In this document: positions 31,657 to 40,481 of the stretch, in pieces
Layout: every line of letters begins with the position of its first letter
How positions within the stretch are numbered: the stretch's first letter is position 1
DNA from: Haloprofundus marisrubri
Lineage (GTDB): Archaea; Halobacteriota; Halobacteria; Halobacteriales; Haloferacaceae
Length of the DNA: 64,000 nt
Direction: 5' to 3'
Assembly (NCBI RefSeq): GCF_001469955.1
Contig: NZ_LOPU01000018.1
Span: forward strand, 560,001 to 624,000
Notes under the pieces: generated by a model
Seen by the model: only the letters and a program-made list of their open reading frames with translations
Databases searched by the model: none
Told to the model about the DNA's origin: nothing
Program-made: the position numbers and the translations under genes

Positions 31657-34374
31657 ATGGCGCTGGACCACCAGCGCGCCATCGACTGGGTCGACGAGCG
31701 CATCGTCGAGAAATCGGGACGCGTCGCCGTCCTGTTTCTCGTGTTGACGCTCGTGTTCACCGCGGGTCTCGGCAACGTCTCGACGGAGGCGGGCACCGAG
31801 CAGTTCGCCGAGGACATTCCGGCGAATCAGGCGCTCGAAGACGTCAACCGCGAGTTCGGCGCGTCGTTCGAAAGCGACCCCGGGTCGACGCAGTTGATTC
31901 AGCGCAGTCAGAACGTGCTGTCGAAGCCGTCGTTACTGGAGATGCTGCGGACACAGGAGGCGCTCGAAGAGAAACAGGGCCTCAGGGTGTCGTCGACGAG
32001 CAGCGCCGCAACCGTCGTCGCGGGGACGCTCGACCCGGAGGCGACGACGCTCGAAACGCAGATAACCGCCATCGAGCGCGCCACGCCGAGCGAGATACGC
32101 GCGGCGGTCAGAGAAAACGCGGGCAACCCCGCGCTCACTGGCACGCTGAGCAACGACTTTAACCGCCGCTCGGCGTCCGCGTCGGCGACCATCGGCGTCG
32201 TCCAACACGACATCCCCGGCTACGAGTCGTCGGGGTCCGCTGGCCAAGGCGGAACGAGTCCGCTCACGCCAATCCAGCAGCAAGCCCAGCGCGTCGTCGC
32301 CGCGACGAGCGACGACATCACCGTCTTCGGCAGCGGCGTCACCGCCGACGAGTTCGGGTCGGTCATCACGGACTCGCTTCTCATCGTGACGCCCGCGGCG
32401 GTCGTCTTCATCGTGTTCTTCCTCGTCGTCGCCTACCGCGACCTACTCGACTTGCTGCTCGGGATGCTGTCGCTTCTGATGGCGATTATCTGGACGTTCG
32501 GCTTCCTCGGCCTCGCGGGCATCCCGTTCAGTCAGATGATGATTGCAGTGCCGCCGCTGCTTCTGGCGGTCGGTATCGACTTCGGTATCCACGCCATCAA
32601 TCGCTACCGCGAGGACAAAGCCGACGGCAACGACATCGACGGCGCGATGCGACTGGCGACCGACCAACTGCTCGTCGCCTTCTTCATCGTCACCGGGACG
32701 ACGGTCATCGGCTTCCTCTCGAACCTCGTGTCGGACCTCGCGCCGATTCGTGACTTCGGTATCGTCGCCGCCGTCGGTATCATCTTCACGTTCCTCATCT
32801 TCGGCATCTTCCTGCCGGCGGCGAAAGTGTGGATAGACCGTCGCCGCGACGGCTGGCCGATTCCGACGTTCAGCGAGTCACCGCTGGGCGCAGAAGGGTC
32901 GCGTCTCGGCGAGGCACTGCGCGGCGGCGTCGTCGTCGCCGGCAAAGCGCCGGCGGTGTTTCTGGTGCTCGTCGTGCTTCTCAGCGCCGGCGCGGGCGCG
33001 TACGCGACGGGCGTCGACACCAGTTTCAGTCAGGAGGATTTCCTCCCGCCGGAGGAGACGCCCGCGTATCTCGACGTGCTGCCGGAACCGTTCGCACCGT
33101 CGGAGTACTCGGTGGTTGCGACGCTGAACTTCCTCGAAGACAAGTTCGAGACGACACAGGGCGGCAGCGCGACCATCTACTGGCAGACGAACATGGAGCG
33201 GAACACGGCGCTCGAAGAGATTCACCGCGCCGGCGACGACCCGCCGAACTCGTTCGTCCAGTCGGGTGGCCGCGCGGATTCACAGAGCATCGTGACCGTC
33301 ATCCAGTCGCAGGCAGCGCGTGACCCCGAGTTCCGCGCCGTCGTCGACCGAAACGACGCCGACGGCAACGGCATCCCGGACCGGAACCTCGGCGACGTGT
33401 ACGCCGCGTTGATGGACACGCCCGCACGGAGTCAGGCGGTCGACTACCTCTCAGACGACCGTCGCAGCACCCGCATCACCTACTCGACGAAGGCTACCGC
33501 CAGTCAGAACGCGGTGACGCAGGACGCTCGAACCGTCGCCGAGAAGTTCAGAGGCGGCGAGGACGCCGCGATTGCGACGGGCAACACCGTCGTGTTCAAA
33601 GCCGTCTCCGACCTCATTCTCCAGTCGGCGATTGCGAGTCTGCTCTACGCACTCGGGGCGACGGTGGCGTTCCTCGTGTTCGTCTACTGGGTCGTCGAGG
33701 GTTACCCGTCGCTCGGCGTCGCCAACACCGTCCCCATCGCCGTCGCCGTCGCGCTCATCGCGGGGACGATGCGCCTGCTGGGAATCTCGTTCAACGCGTT
33801 CACGGCGACGATTCTCGCTATCACCATCGGTCTCGGCATCGACTACTCCGTCCACGTCGTCCACCGCTTCGTCGACGAACGGCGCGAGTACCCGCTGTTC
33901 ACGGCGCTCGACCGCACTGTTCGCGGAACCGGTGGCGCGCTGGCGGGGAGCATGCTCACGACGACGTTCGGTATCGGCGTACTCGTGCTCTCGCTGCTTC
34001 AGGTGCTCGGACAGTTCGGGGTGCTGACGGCGCTCAGCATCGCGTACTCCTTTTTCGTCTCGCTGCTCGTGCTGCCGTCGGTGCTCGTGCTCTGGGACCG
34101 GTATCAGGGCCACGACCCGGCGGTACCCATCGGGCACGGGACGACCAGTCCGGACCGTGGTGACGGCGTCGCCGCGGACGGTGGTGTCGTGAGCGGAGCG
34201 AACGACACCTCGTCACGAGCGAAGCGAAGTGACGGCGGGTTTGCGAGTGACGCGAGCAAACCTACGTCGCAATCAGAGCGCCGCGACGGCGAGTTCGTGA
34301 GCGGAGCGAACGACACTACGTCACAACTGGAAACGAAACAGACGAAAGCCCACGCGACAAGGGAGGAACGATGA
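31657..34374 (+). CDS. MMPL/RND family exporter
   Basis: 905 residues. Two halves, each with one leading helix, an outside domain and about five helices. The proton-path motifs are GIDFGIHAINRYRED in the first half (near residue 305) and GLGIDYSVHVVHRFVDE in the second (near 730). Relatives move lipids, isoprenoids or large hydrophobic molecules. The last 65 residues are hydrophilic and encoded by repeat DNA (two 20-base direct repeats), unlike the rest of the gene. Flanked by the CARDB protein and overlapped by the TrmB gene (ATGA). Confidence 0.9.
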   Translation: MALDHQRAIDWVDERIVEKSGRVAVLFLVLTLVFTAGLGNVSTEAGTEQFAEDIPANQALEDVNREFGASFESDPGSTQLIQRSQNVLSKPSLLEMLRTQEALEEKQGLRVSSTSSAATVVAGTLDPEATTLETQITAIERATPSEIRAAVRENAGNPALTGTLSNDFNRRSASASATIGVVQHDIPGYESSGSAGQGGTSPLTPIQQQAQRVVAATSDDITVFGSGVTADEFGSVITDSLLIVTPAAVVFIVFFLVVAYRDLLDLLLGMLSLLMAIIWTFGFLGLAGIPFSQMMIAVPPLLLAVGIDFGIHAINRYREDKADGNDIDGAMRLATDQLLVAFFIVTGTTVIGFLSNLVSDLAPIRDFGIVAAVGIIFTFLIFGIFLPAAKVWIDRRRDGWPIPTFSESPLGAEGSRLGEALRGGVVVAGKAPAVFLVLVVLLSAGAGAYATGVDTSFSQEDFLPPEETPAYLDVLPEPFAPSEYSVVATLNFLEDKFETTQGGSATIYWQTNMERNTALEEIHRAGDDPPNSFVQSGGRADSQSIVTVIQSQAARDPEFRAVVDRNDADGNGIPDRNLGDVYAALMDTPARSQAVDYLSDDRRSTRITYSTKATASQNAVTQDARTVAEKFRGGEDAAIATGNTVVFKAVSDLILQSAIASLLYALGATVAFLVFVYWVVEGYPSLGVANTVPIAVAVALIAGTMRLLGISFNAFTATILAITIGLGIDYSVHVVHRFVDERREYPLFTALDRTVRGTGGALAGSMLTTTFGIGVLVLSLLQVLGQFGVLTALSIAYSFFVSLLVLPSVLVLWDRYQGHDPAVPIGHGTTSPDRGDGVAADGGVVSGANDTSSRAKRSDGGFASDASKPTSQSERRDGEFVSGANDTTSQLETKQTKAHATREER
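34189..34316 (+). repeat. Repeat DNA inside the 3' end of the exporter gene
   Basis: Exact 20-base direct repeats GTGAGCGGAGCGAACGACAC at 34189-34208 and 34297-34316, with GTCAC...GTGAC and GTTTGC...GCAAAC inverted repeats between them. Such gagcgaa-rich short palindromes are usually intergenic in haloarchaea; here they are translated as VSGANDTSS...FVSGANDTTS. Confidence 0.6.
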
Positions 34375-35165
34375 ACGACGACAGACCCGACGAACGCGAC
34401 GTCGAAGAGGCGCTCGAACGCCTCGGCCTCTCGAACTACGAGGCACGGGTCTTCGTCGCGCTGCACCGACTCGGCACCGCGACGGCAAAAGACGTTCACG
34501 ACCTCGCGGGCGTCCCGCGCTCGCAGGTGTACGGCGCGGCCGAGGACCTCGAAGAACGCGGCCTCGTCGAACTCCAGCAGTCGACGCCGAAGCGGTATCG
34601 TCCCGTGAGTCTGGAGGCCGCAAAGGAACTGTTGACCGCCCGCCTCGAACGCGAACGGGACCGCGCGTTCGACTCGTTGGCGGAACTGCGCCGCGAGGAA
34701 CACGGCGAGGAGACCCGCGACGACGTCTGGACAGTCCGCGGGCGCAAACCTATCAACGACCGGACCGTCGACCTGATTCGGCGTGCGGAGACGCGCATCC
34801 TGTTCGGGGCGGCCTCCGTCGACCTGCTCAGCGACGACGTGATAACGGCGCTTCGAGAGCAGGCGGCCGCCGGTGTCGACGTGAACGTCGTCAGCGAGAA
34901 CGACGCCGTCCGCAACCTGTTCACCCGTGACGCCGACATCGGCGTCGCCGCACCCCCGGCGGACTCGCCCGGCGATTTCACCGGCCGAGTGGTACTCGCC
35001 GACGACGACATCTTCCTGCTCTCGGCGCTGTACGAGGGCGATGGAGCGGAGGCGACAGAGGAGACGGCCATCTGGAGCGCCGGAACCGCCATGGCGTCGG
35101 TGTTGACCCGCGCGGCCGGAAGCGGTATCGAAGCCATCGTCGGTCGAGCAGAGTCCGACCCGTAA
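34371..35165 (+). CDS. TrmB family transcriptional regulator
   Basis: 264 residues. Winged helix LERLGLSNYEARVFVALHRLGTATAKDVHDLAGVPRSQVYGAAEDLEERGLV, a short coiled segment ERERDRAFDSLAEL, then the TrmB effector-type domain beginning DDVWTVRGRKPINDRTVDLIRRAETRILFGAAS. TrmB proteins in archaea sense sugars or other metabolites and act as repressors or activators. The start overlaps the exporter stop by 4 bases, so it is made with the system it probably controls. A T-run follows the stop. Confidence 0.9.
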   Translation: MNDDRPDERDVEEALERLGLSNYEARVFVALHRLGTATAKDVHDLAGVPRSQVYGAAEDLEERGLVELQQSTPKRYRPVSLEAAKELLTARLERERDRAFDSLAELRREEHGEETRDDVWTVRGRKPINDRTVDLIRRAETRILFGAASVDLLSDDVITALREQAAAGVDVNVVSENDAVRNLFTRDADIGVAAPPADSPGDFTGRVVLADDDIFLLSALYEGDGAEATEETAIWSAGTAMASVLTRAAGSGIEAIVGRAESDP

Positions 35166-35188
35166 CGCTCCGCTCTTCGACCGGCCTA

Positions 35189-35196
35189 CTTTTTTC
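35189..35196 (+). terminator. T-run terminator after the TrmB gene
   Basis: CTTTTTTC, 24-31 bases after the stop codon, in an otherwise G+C-rich spacer. Archaeal termination commonly uses such oligo-T runs. Confidence 0.4.
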
Positions 35197-35280
35197 GCCC
35201 GCAAGTCGTCTCCGATACTCCGTTCACTCACCCCCACCACGACAGATACGCTCATGGTACTCGATGACAGATGACATCGA

Positions 35281-36000
35281 ATGAGTATCACGGTCGACGA
35301 CACCGGGACTCGACTCACGCTCGACCTGTGGCATCCGAACTGCTGGGCTATCGAGACGACCGACCGTGTCGGTGGCGGCATTCTCGGCCACGCCATCTAC
35401 CACAGTCCGCGGGCCACCGACGAGGCGGTCACCGGGATGTTCACCGCCTACGGCGACAACGACGCGGAAGTGCAGCGATTACTCGACGAGGTTCGAGCCT
35501 CGCCGCTGGCCGGGCCAGTCCACGAACTCCGCGAGCGGTTCGACGGCGAGTACGGACCCGTTCCGGGCACTGTCGCCCGCGAGTTCTTCTTGGAGTACGA
35601 CCCGCGCGACATGGTGTGTCCGGTCCTTCTCGAACACGGGTTCGTCCACGCCGCACCGGTCCGCATCGAGAACGGCCGGGAGTTCTGGCAGGTGTACTTC
35701 ACGGGCAACCGCTGCGATGTCGAAGAACATCTCGACGCGGTGCGCGAGGCGGCGAGTGCTGAGGTGAGCGTCTCCCGCATCACCTCCGCCGAGCGGACGC
35801 CGCCCCGAAACTCAGGAAGCGCCGACGTGTTGACACCGGCCCAACGGGAGGTGTTCGACCTCGCCAGAGAACGCGGCTACTACCAGTGGCCGCGCGGCGT
35901 CTCGACGCGCGAACTCGCCGCGGCGGCGGGCCTCTCGAAGTCGACGCTGTTGGAACACCTTCGGAAAGCCGAAGCGAAACTGCTCGACCCGCCCGAGTGA
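35281..36000 (+). CDS. HTH-10 (bacterio-opsin activator-like) regulator
   Basis: 239 residues. An N-terminal ligand-type domain of about 165 residues (LTLDLWHPNCWAIETTDRVGGGILGHAIY) is followed by the HTH-10 segment: LTPAQREVFDLARERGYYQWPRGVSTRELAAAAGLSKSTLLEHLRKAEAKLL. This is the Bat-type haloarchaeal regulator architecture without PAS or GAF domains. It lies directly upstream of and in the same direction as the amino acid importer operon, whose promoter has a perfect palindrome; a regulatory link is possible but unproven. Confidence 0.85.
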   Translation: MSITVDDTGTRLTLDLWHPNCWAIETTDRVGGGILGHAIYHSPRATDEAVTGMFTAYGDNDAEVQRLLDEVRASPLAGPVHELRERFDGEYGPVPGTVAREFFLEYDPRDMVCPVLLEHGFVHAAPVRIENGREFWQVYFTGNRCDVEEHLDAVREAASAEVSVSRITSAERTPPRNSGSADVLTPAQREVFDLARERGYYQWPRGVSTRELAAAAGLSKSTLLEHLRKAEAKLLDPPE

Positions 36001-36136
36001 CCGTCGTCGACTCTCGTTTCGGCGACTCCGACTCCATCGATTCCTCACCTGCTGGCTTTTCGGTCGGTTCTCCGTCATCTCTCGTGGTCACCGCCTGTCT
36101 CCCCGCCGACGAAAAAGCGAGACGTGTCGGTGAAAC

Positions 36137-36150
36137 CCGACCATGGTCGG
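36137..36150. promoter_or_regulatory. Perfect palindrome at the liv-type operon promoter
   Basis: CCGACCATGGTCGG, 14 bases fully symmetric, ends 5 bases before the TATA-like TGTATATGTA at 36156-36165. Placement at the TFB recognition element suggests an operator. Confidence 0.5.
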
Positions 36151-36194
36151 TGGCCTGTATATGTAGGGTGTGCATCAACTACTGATGGATTACC

Positions 36195-37511
36195 ATGAGT
36201 AACGATAACAACAAACTCGATAGGCGGACGCTGTTGAAACTCTCCGGCGCTGGCGGCATCTCTTTCGTCGTTGCCGGGTGTCTCGAAGGCGGCAGCGGTG
36301 ACGGCGAGGGAACTGACGGCGGGAACGGAAGCGGCGGTGGCGGCAGCGGAAACGACAGCGGCGGAAGTGGCGGCTCCGGCGGCGGCAGCGACTCCTATAC
36401 CATCGGGATGGTCGACTCGCTCACCGGGTCGCTCGCGCCGTACGGCGAACGCAACGAACGTGGCCGCGAACTCGCGCTCTCGGCCATCAACGAGGCGGGT
36501 ATCGGCGACGGCGGACAGATGGAGGTCATCGTCGAGGACGACGAGAGTACGAACCAAGCGGGCGTCAACGCGGCGCGCAAACTCGTCAATCAGGACGGCG
36601 TGCCGCTCATCGTCGGCACTGTCGGGTCCGGCGTCTCCATCGCCATCCACGACAGCGTCGTCTCGGGCACCGATACGGTCCAAATCAGTCAGAACAGTAC
36701 GAGTCCGGCGCTCACCGACAAACCGGACCTCCTCCGGACGAGTCCCAGCGGCAACGCGAAAGGGCGGGCGCTCGCGCAACTCATCGGCGAAGACCACGAC
36801 TCGGTCGCCGTGACGTGGATTAACAACGACTACGGCCAAGGTCTCTCGGAGGTGTTCGCCAACTCCTTCGAGGGGAACGTCGCGTACAACACGCCGCACG
36901 ACCAAGGGCAGTCGAGCTATCGCGGCCAACTCAGCGAGATGGCGGGCACGAACGCCACCGCGTGGCTGTTCATCACCTACGCCGACGAGTACACCGTGAT
37001 GGTCAACGAGGCGTACGACCAGGGGTTCAACGAGCAGGTCGACTACTACGGTGCCGAGAGTACCATCGCCGACGCCATCCTCGAAAACACCGAACCGGGA
37101 AGCCAAAACGGGATGACCGGCGTCACCGAGAGCGCGCCGACCGACCAAGAGAGCTACCAGAACTTCCGCGACACCTTCGAAGAGGAGTTCGGCCAGACGC
37201 CGACGGTGTGGGCGGCGTACGCCTACGACGCCATCACCATCGCCGCGCTCTCCGTCGAGGCCGCAGACGAGTTCACGGGCGCGGCGCTGTCGGAAGTCGT
37301 CCGCGACGTGACCCGCCCCGACGGGCAGGAGGTGTTCTCCTTCGAGGAGGCAAAAGGCGTGCTCGCCGACGGCGGCAGCGCGGCCGACATCAACTATCAG
37401 GGTGTCAGCGGCCCCATCGACTTGGACGACAACGGCGACCCGAAGGGGTTCTACCAAGTGTACAGCGTCGAGGACCACGAGTACGTCTTCGGCGACTTCA
37501 TCACGGGGTAA
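36195..37511 (+). CDS. ABC importer substrate-binding lipoprotein, branched-chain amino acid (Leu/Ile/Val) type
   Basis: 438 residues. Twin-arginine signal with lipobox (DRRTLLKLSGAGG then FVVAGC), a Gly/Ser-rich linker of about 45 residues, then a periplasmic-binding fold type I: YTIGMVDSLTGSLAPYGERNERGRELA, VIVEDDESTNQAGVNAARKLVNQ and VIVGTVGSG. Captures an amino acid or amide outside the cell and passes it to the permeases encoded next. The specificity cannot be read from sequence; urea or other amides use similar proteins. Confidence 0.9.
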   Translation: MSNDNNKLDRRTLLKLSGAGGISFVVAGCLEGGSGDGEGTDGGNGSGGGGSGNDSGGSGGSGGGSDSYTIGMVDSLTGSLAPYGERNERGRELALSAINEAGIGDGGQMEVIVEDDESTNQAGVNAARKLVNQDGVPLIVGTVGSGVSIAIHDSVVSGTDTVQISQNSTSPALTDKPDLLRTSPSGNAKGRALAQLIGEDHDSVAVTWINNDYGQGLSEVFANSFEGNVAYNTPHDQGQSSYRGQLSEMAGTNATAWLFITYADEYTVMVNEAYDQGFNEQVDYYGAESTIADAILENTEPGSQNGMTGVTESAPTDQESYQNFRDTFEEEFGQTPTVWAAYAYDAITIAALSVEAADEFTGAALSEVVRDVTRPDGQEVFSFEEAKGVLADGGSAADINYQGVSGPIDLDDNGDPKGFYQVYSVEDHEYVFGDFITG

Positions 37512-37574
37512 GCGGATGGACACCGATTCGGAACGCCCTGTCGAACGACCGTCCGACGAGAGGGGGTCGTAGCG

Positions 37575-38489
37575 GTGTCGGCACTGCTTCAACTGCTGGT
37601 CAACGGCCTCGTGTTCAGTTGCATCATCGTCCTCGGCGGCATCGGCCTCTCGCTGGTGTACTCCATCGCCGACTTCGCCAACTTCGCCCACGGCGACCTG
37701 ATGACCGTCGGCGCGTTCGCCGCGTTCGTCAGCGCGGGAGCGCTCGCGGGCGTGCTGCCGGACGTCACGTTCTTCGAGCTACCGCTGGCGCTGTACGTCG
37801 GCCTGTTCGTCGGTATGGCCGCCGCGGCGCTGGTCGCCGTCGGCACCGAGTGGCTCGTCTACCGTCCGCTGAAGAACGCCGGCTCTATCGAACTGCTCAT
37901 CACGAGCATCGGCGTCGCACTCGCGTACCGCGCGCTCATCCAGATGCAGTTCGGGTCGGGCCAGCGAAGCTACGCTATCGACCGACAGGGCCGCGTCGAG
38001 TGGCTGTTCGACGCCGTCGGCGTCGCGCTCACCCCCCGGGACTTCGTCGTGATCGGGTTGACGCTCGCGCTCGTCGTCGGCCTGCACGCGCTGTTGCAGT
38101 ACACGACGCTCGGTCGGAAGATGCGCGCCACCGCCGACAACCCGAACCTCGCTCGCGTCAGCGGGATTCGGACGCGCGAAGTCGTTCTCGCCATGTGGAT
38201 TATCGGCGGGGCGCTTGCTGCCGCCGGCGGCGTCTTCCTCGGCATCGACCTGCTCGTCCGCCCGCGCATGGGCTTCGACCTACTTCTGGTCGTCTTCGCC
38301 GCGGTCATCCTCGGCGGTATCGGCTCCGTCTACGGCGCGATGCTCGGCGGCCTCGTCATCGGGATGGCCCACGAGTTGACGCCCGCGATTCCGTTCGTCG
38401 GCGTCGAGTACGCCTCCGGCGTCGCGTTCGTGTTGATGGTCGCTATCCTGCTGCTGCGTCCGCACGGCATCATGGGGGAACCGGCGTGA
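37575..38489 (+). CDS. livH: Branched-chain amino acid type ABC permease, LivH
   Basis: 304 residues from GTG 37575. Multi-helix permease with LLQLLVNGLVFSCIIVLGGIGLSLVYSIADFANFAHGDLMTVGAF at the start, MRATADNPNLARVSGIRTREV (the coupling loop contacting the ATPases) near 180 and GGIGSVYGAMLGGLVIG near 250, all typical of LivH. The spacer of 63 bases from the binding protein contains no promoter-like box. Confidence 0.92.
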   Translation: MSALLQLLVNGLVFSCIIVLGGIGLSLVYSIADFANFAHGDLMTVGAFAAFVSAGALAGVLPDVTFFELPLALYVGLFVGMAAAALVAVGTEWLVYRPLKNAGSIELLITSIGVALAYRALIQMQFGSGQRSYAIDRQGRVEWLFDAVGVALTPRDFVVIGLTLALVVGLHALLQYTTLGRKMRATADNPNLARVSGIRTREVVLAMWIIGGALAAAGGVFLGIDLLVRPRMGFDLLLVVFAAVILGGIGSVYGAMLGGLVIGMAHELTPAIPFVGVEYASGVAFVLMVAILLLRPHGIMGEPA

Positions 38490-38532
38490 GTCGTCTCTCT
38501 GGACTCCGGGCGGCCCGCTCGGAGGTGACGAA

Positions 38533-39636
38533 ATGACCGCGAGAGACCGGTTCGACCTCCAGTCGCTCGGTGAGAACGAACGCCGTCTCGGCGGCATCGT
38601 CATCGCCGTCGTCGTGCTCGCCGCGATGTTTCTGGTGTTCGACCTCGCGTTCTTGGTTCCGATGCTCGCACTCACCGGGATGTGGGCGCTTCTGGCGCTC
38701 GGACTGAACGTCCAGTGGGGCTACGCGGGCCTCATCAACTTCAGCGTCGCCGCGTTCTGGGGTATCGGGATGTACTGTGCGGCGCTCGTCACCTCGCCGG
38801 GGTCGCCTTTGGCGCTGGAGATGAGTCCGCTCGTCGGCTTCTTGGCGGCTATCGTCGTCAGCGCCGTCGTCGCGCTGCTCATCGGCATCCCGACGCTCCG
38901 ACTTCGCGCCGACTACCTCGCCATCGCCAGCCTCGGCCTCGCGGAGGTCATCCGACTCATCATCCTCAACGAGCGTGACCTGACCGCCGGGTCCAGCGGG
39001 TTGAGCGTCGGCCCGCTGTTTCCCGAGTTGCCGGCGACGTTGGACGCACTGTTCGCGCCCGACGCACCGGCGTTTCCGTATCGGGGTCTGGTCGACCTGC
39101 TCGTCGTGTTGGTGCTTCTCGGCGTCGTCTACGCCGCCCTTCGGCGGATGCACCGCTCGCCGTGGGGCCGACTCCTGCGGACGATTCGCTCCGACGAAGA
39201 CCTGGCGAAGGCGCTGGGCAAGAACACCTACCTGCGCAAGATGCAGGCGTTCGTCCTCGGCAGCGTGCTGATGGCGATTGCGGGGGCGTTCTACGCCCAC
39301 CAGTTCCGCTACGTGACGCCGACGGACCTCCTGCCCATCGGGACGTTCTACGTCTGGGTCGCCGTCATCCTCGGCGGCACCGGCAGCAACCGAGGCGCGG
39401 TGGTCGGCGCGTTCGCCATCATCGCCATCCGCGAGGGGACGCGCTTTGTGAGCTTCGGCGGCCTCGACGCCGCCGCGCTCAGACTGCTGCTCGTCGGCTT
39501 GCTCATCATCGTCGTCGTCCGGTTCCGGTCGTCGGGGCTGTTGCCGCCGCGCGAGGAACTCATCTGGCCGAGCGCCAAATCGAGCGGTCGGTCTAGCGAG
39601 TCCGTCGCCGCCGACGGCGGAGGTGAGAACGCGTGA
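38533..39636 (+). CDS. livM: Branched-chain amino acid type ABC permease, LivM
   Basis: 367 residues. GMWALLALGLNVQWGYAGLINFSVAAFWGIGMYCAAL at about residue 50, GIPTLRLRADYLAIASLGLAEVIRLI near 120 and RTIRSDEDLAKALGKNTYLRKMQAFVLGS (coupling loop) near 220. A strong Shine-Dalgarno sequence GGAGGTGA lies 5 bases before the ATG. The stop codon overlaps the GTG start of LivG. Confidence 0.92.
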   Translation: MTARDRFDLQSLGENERRLGGIVIAVVVLAAMFLVFDLAFLVPMLALTGMWALLALGLNVQWGYAGLINFSVAAFWGIGMYCAALVTSPGSPLALEMSPLVGFLAAIVVSAVVALLIGIPTLRLRADYLAIASLGLAEVIRLIILNERDLTAGSSGLSVGPLFPELPATLDALFAPDAPAFPYRGLVDLLVVLVLLGVVYAALRRMHRSPWGRLLRTIRSDEDLAKALGKNTYLRKMQAFVLGSVLMAIAGAFYAHQFRYVTPTDLLPIGTFYVWVAVILGGTGSNRGAVVGAFAIIAIREGTRFVSFGGLDAAALRLLLVGLLIIVVVRFRSSGLLPPREELIWPSAKSSGRSSESVAADGGGENA

Positions 39637-40481
39637 GTTCGGATAGGGACGATGGAGGGGACACGTTCGGCCCGTACGACGGCGCGAACCTCGACAAATC
39701 CGACCCGGTACTCCGCGCCGAAGGGATGCAGAAATCGTTCGGCGGCCTCGTCGCCACCGACGACGCCTCCCTCGCCGTCGAACGCGGGAGCATCACCGGG
39801 ATGATTGGGCCGAACGGCGCAGGGAAGTCGACACTGTTCAACCTCATCTCGGGTTTCTACGACGCCGACGGCGGGCAAGTGTTCGTCGACGGCGAGGAGG
39901 TGTCGGGGATGTCCCCGCATCAGATATCCAGACACGGCCTCGTCCGGACGTTCCAGACCCCGCGGCGATTGGAGGGGATGACCGTCCGCGAGGCGATGCT
40001 CGTCGGTCCGCGACCGCAACGCGGCGAGTCCGTCTGGCCGCTGTTTCTCTCGCCCGGCAAGGTGAGAGACGAGGAGCGTGCGAACCTCGCCCGCGCCGAG
40101 GAGCTGCTCGAACGCTTCGAGATTTCGCATCTCATCGACGAACCGTCGACGGACCTCTCGGGTGGGCAGTTGAAACTCGTCGAACTCGCCCGCGGCATCA
40201 CGACGAATCCGGATATTCTGCTCCTCGACGAACCGGTTGCAGGCGTCAATCCGACGCTGGCAAACGACATCAAGCGGTTCATCCGCGAACTCAACGAGGA
40301 AGGCCAAACCTTCCTCATCATCGAACACGATATGCCGTTTATCATGGACCTCGCCGACCCTATCATCGTTCTCGACCAAGGCAGCGTGCTGATGGAAGGA
40401 ACGCCCGAACAGGTACGAAGCGACCAACGCGTCATCGACGCCTATCTCGGCGGCGCGGCGACCGACGGAGGCCGCGAATGA
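39633..40481 (+). CDS. livG: Branched-chain amino acid type ABC ATPase, LivG
   Basis: 282 residues from GTG 39633, preceded by Shine-Dalgarno GGAGGTGA (39619-39626). Walker A GPNGAGKST, GLVRTFQTPRRLEGMTVREAM, signature LSGGQLKLVELARGI and Walker B ILLLDEPVAGVNPTL. The N-terminal 25 residues are an acidic extension. Pairs with LivF to drive uptake. Overlaps LivM and LivF by 4 bases on each side. Confidence 0.93.
   Translation: MSSDRDDGGDTFGPYDGANLDKSDPVLRAEGMQKSFGGLVATDDASLAVERGSITGMIGPNGAGKSTLFNLISGFYDADGGQVFVDGEEVSGMSPHQISRHGLVRTFQTPRRLEGMTVREAMLVGPRPQRGESVWPLFLSPGKVRDEERANLARAEELLERFEISHLIDEPSTDLSGGQLKLVELARGITTNPDILLLDEPVAGVNPTLANDIKRFIRELNEEGQTFLIIEHDMPFIMDLADPIIVLDQGSVLMEGTPEQVRSDQRVIDAYLGGAATDGGRE

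Noticed and set aside
37516-37572. An 18-codon ATG frame between the binding protein and LivH
   Set aside because: Very short, no ribosome-binding sequence, no conserved feature; more likely spacer.
36962-38536. A 524-codon plus-strand frame overlapping the liv-type genes
   Set aside because: Almost only Arg, Gly, His and Ala codons; it is the shifted frame of the binding protein and LivH, which have clear motifs.
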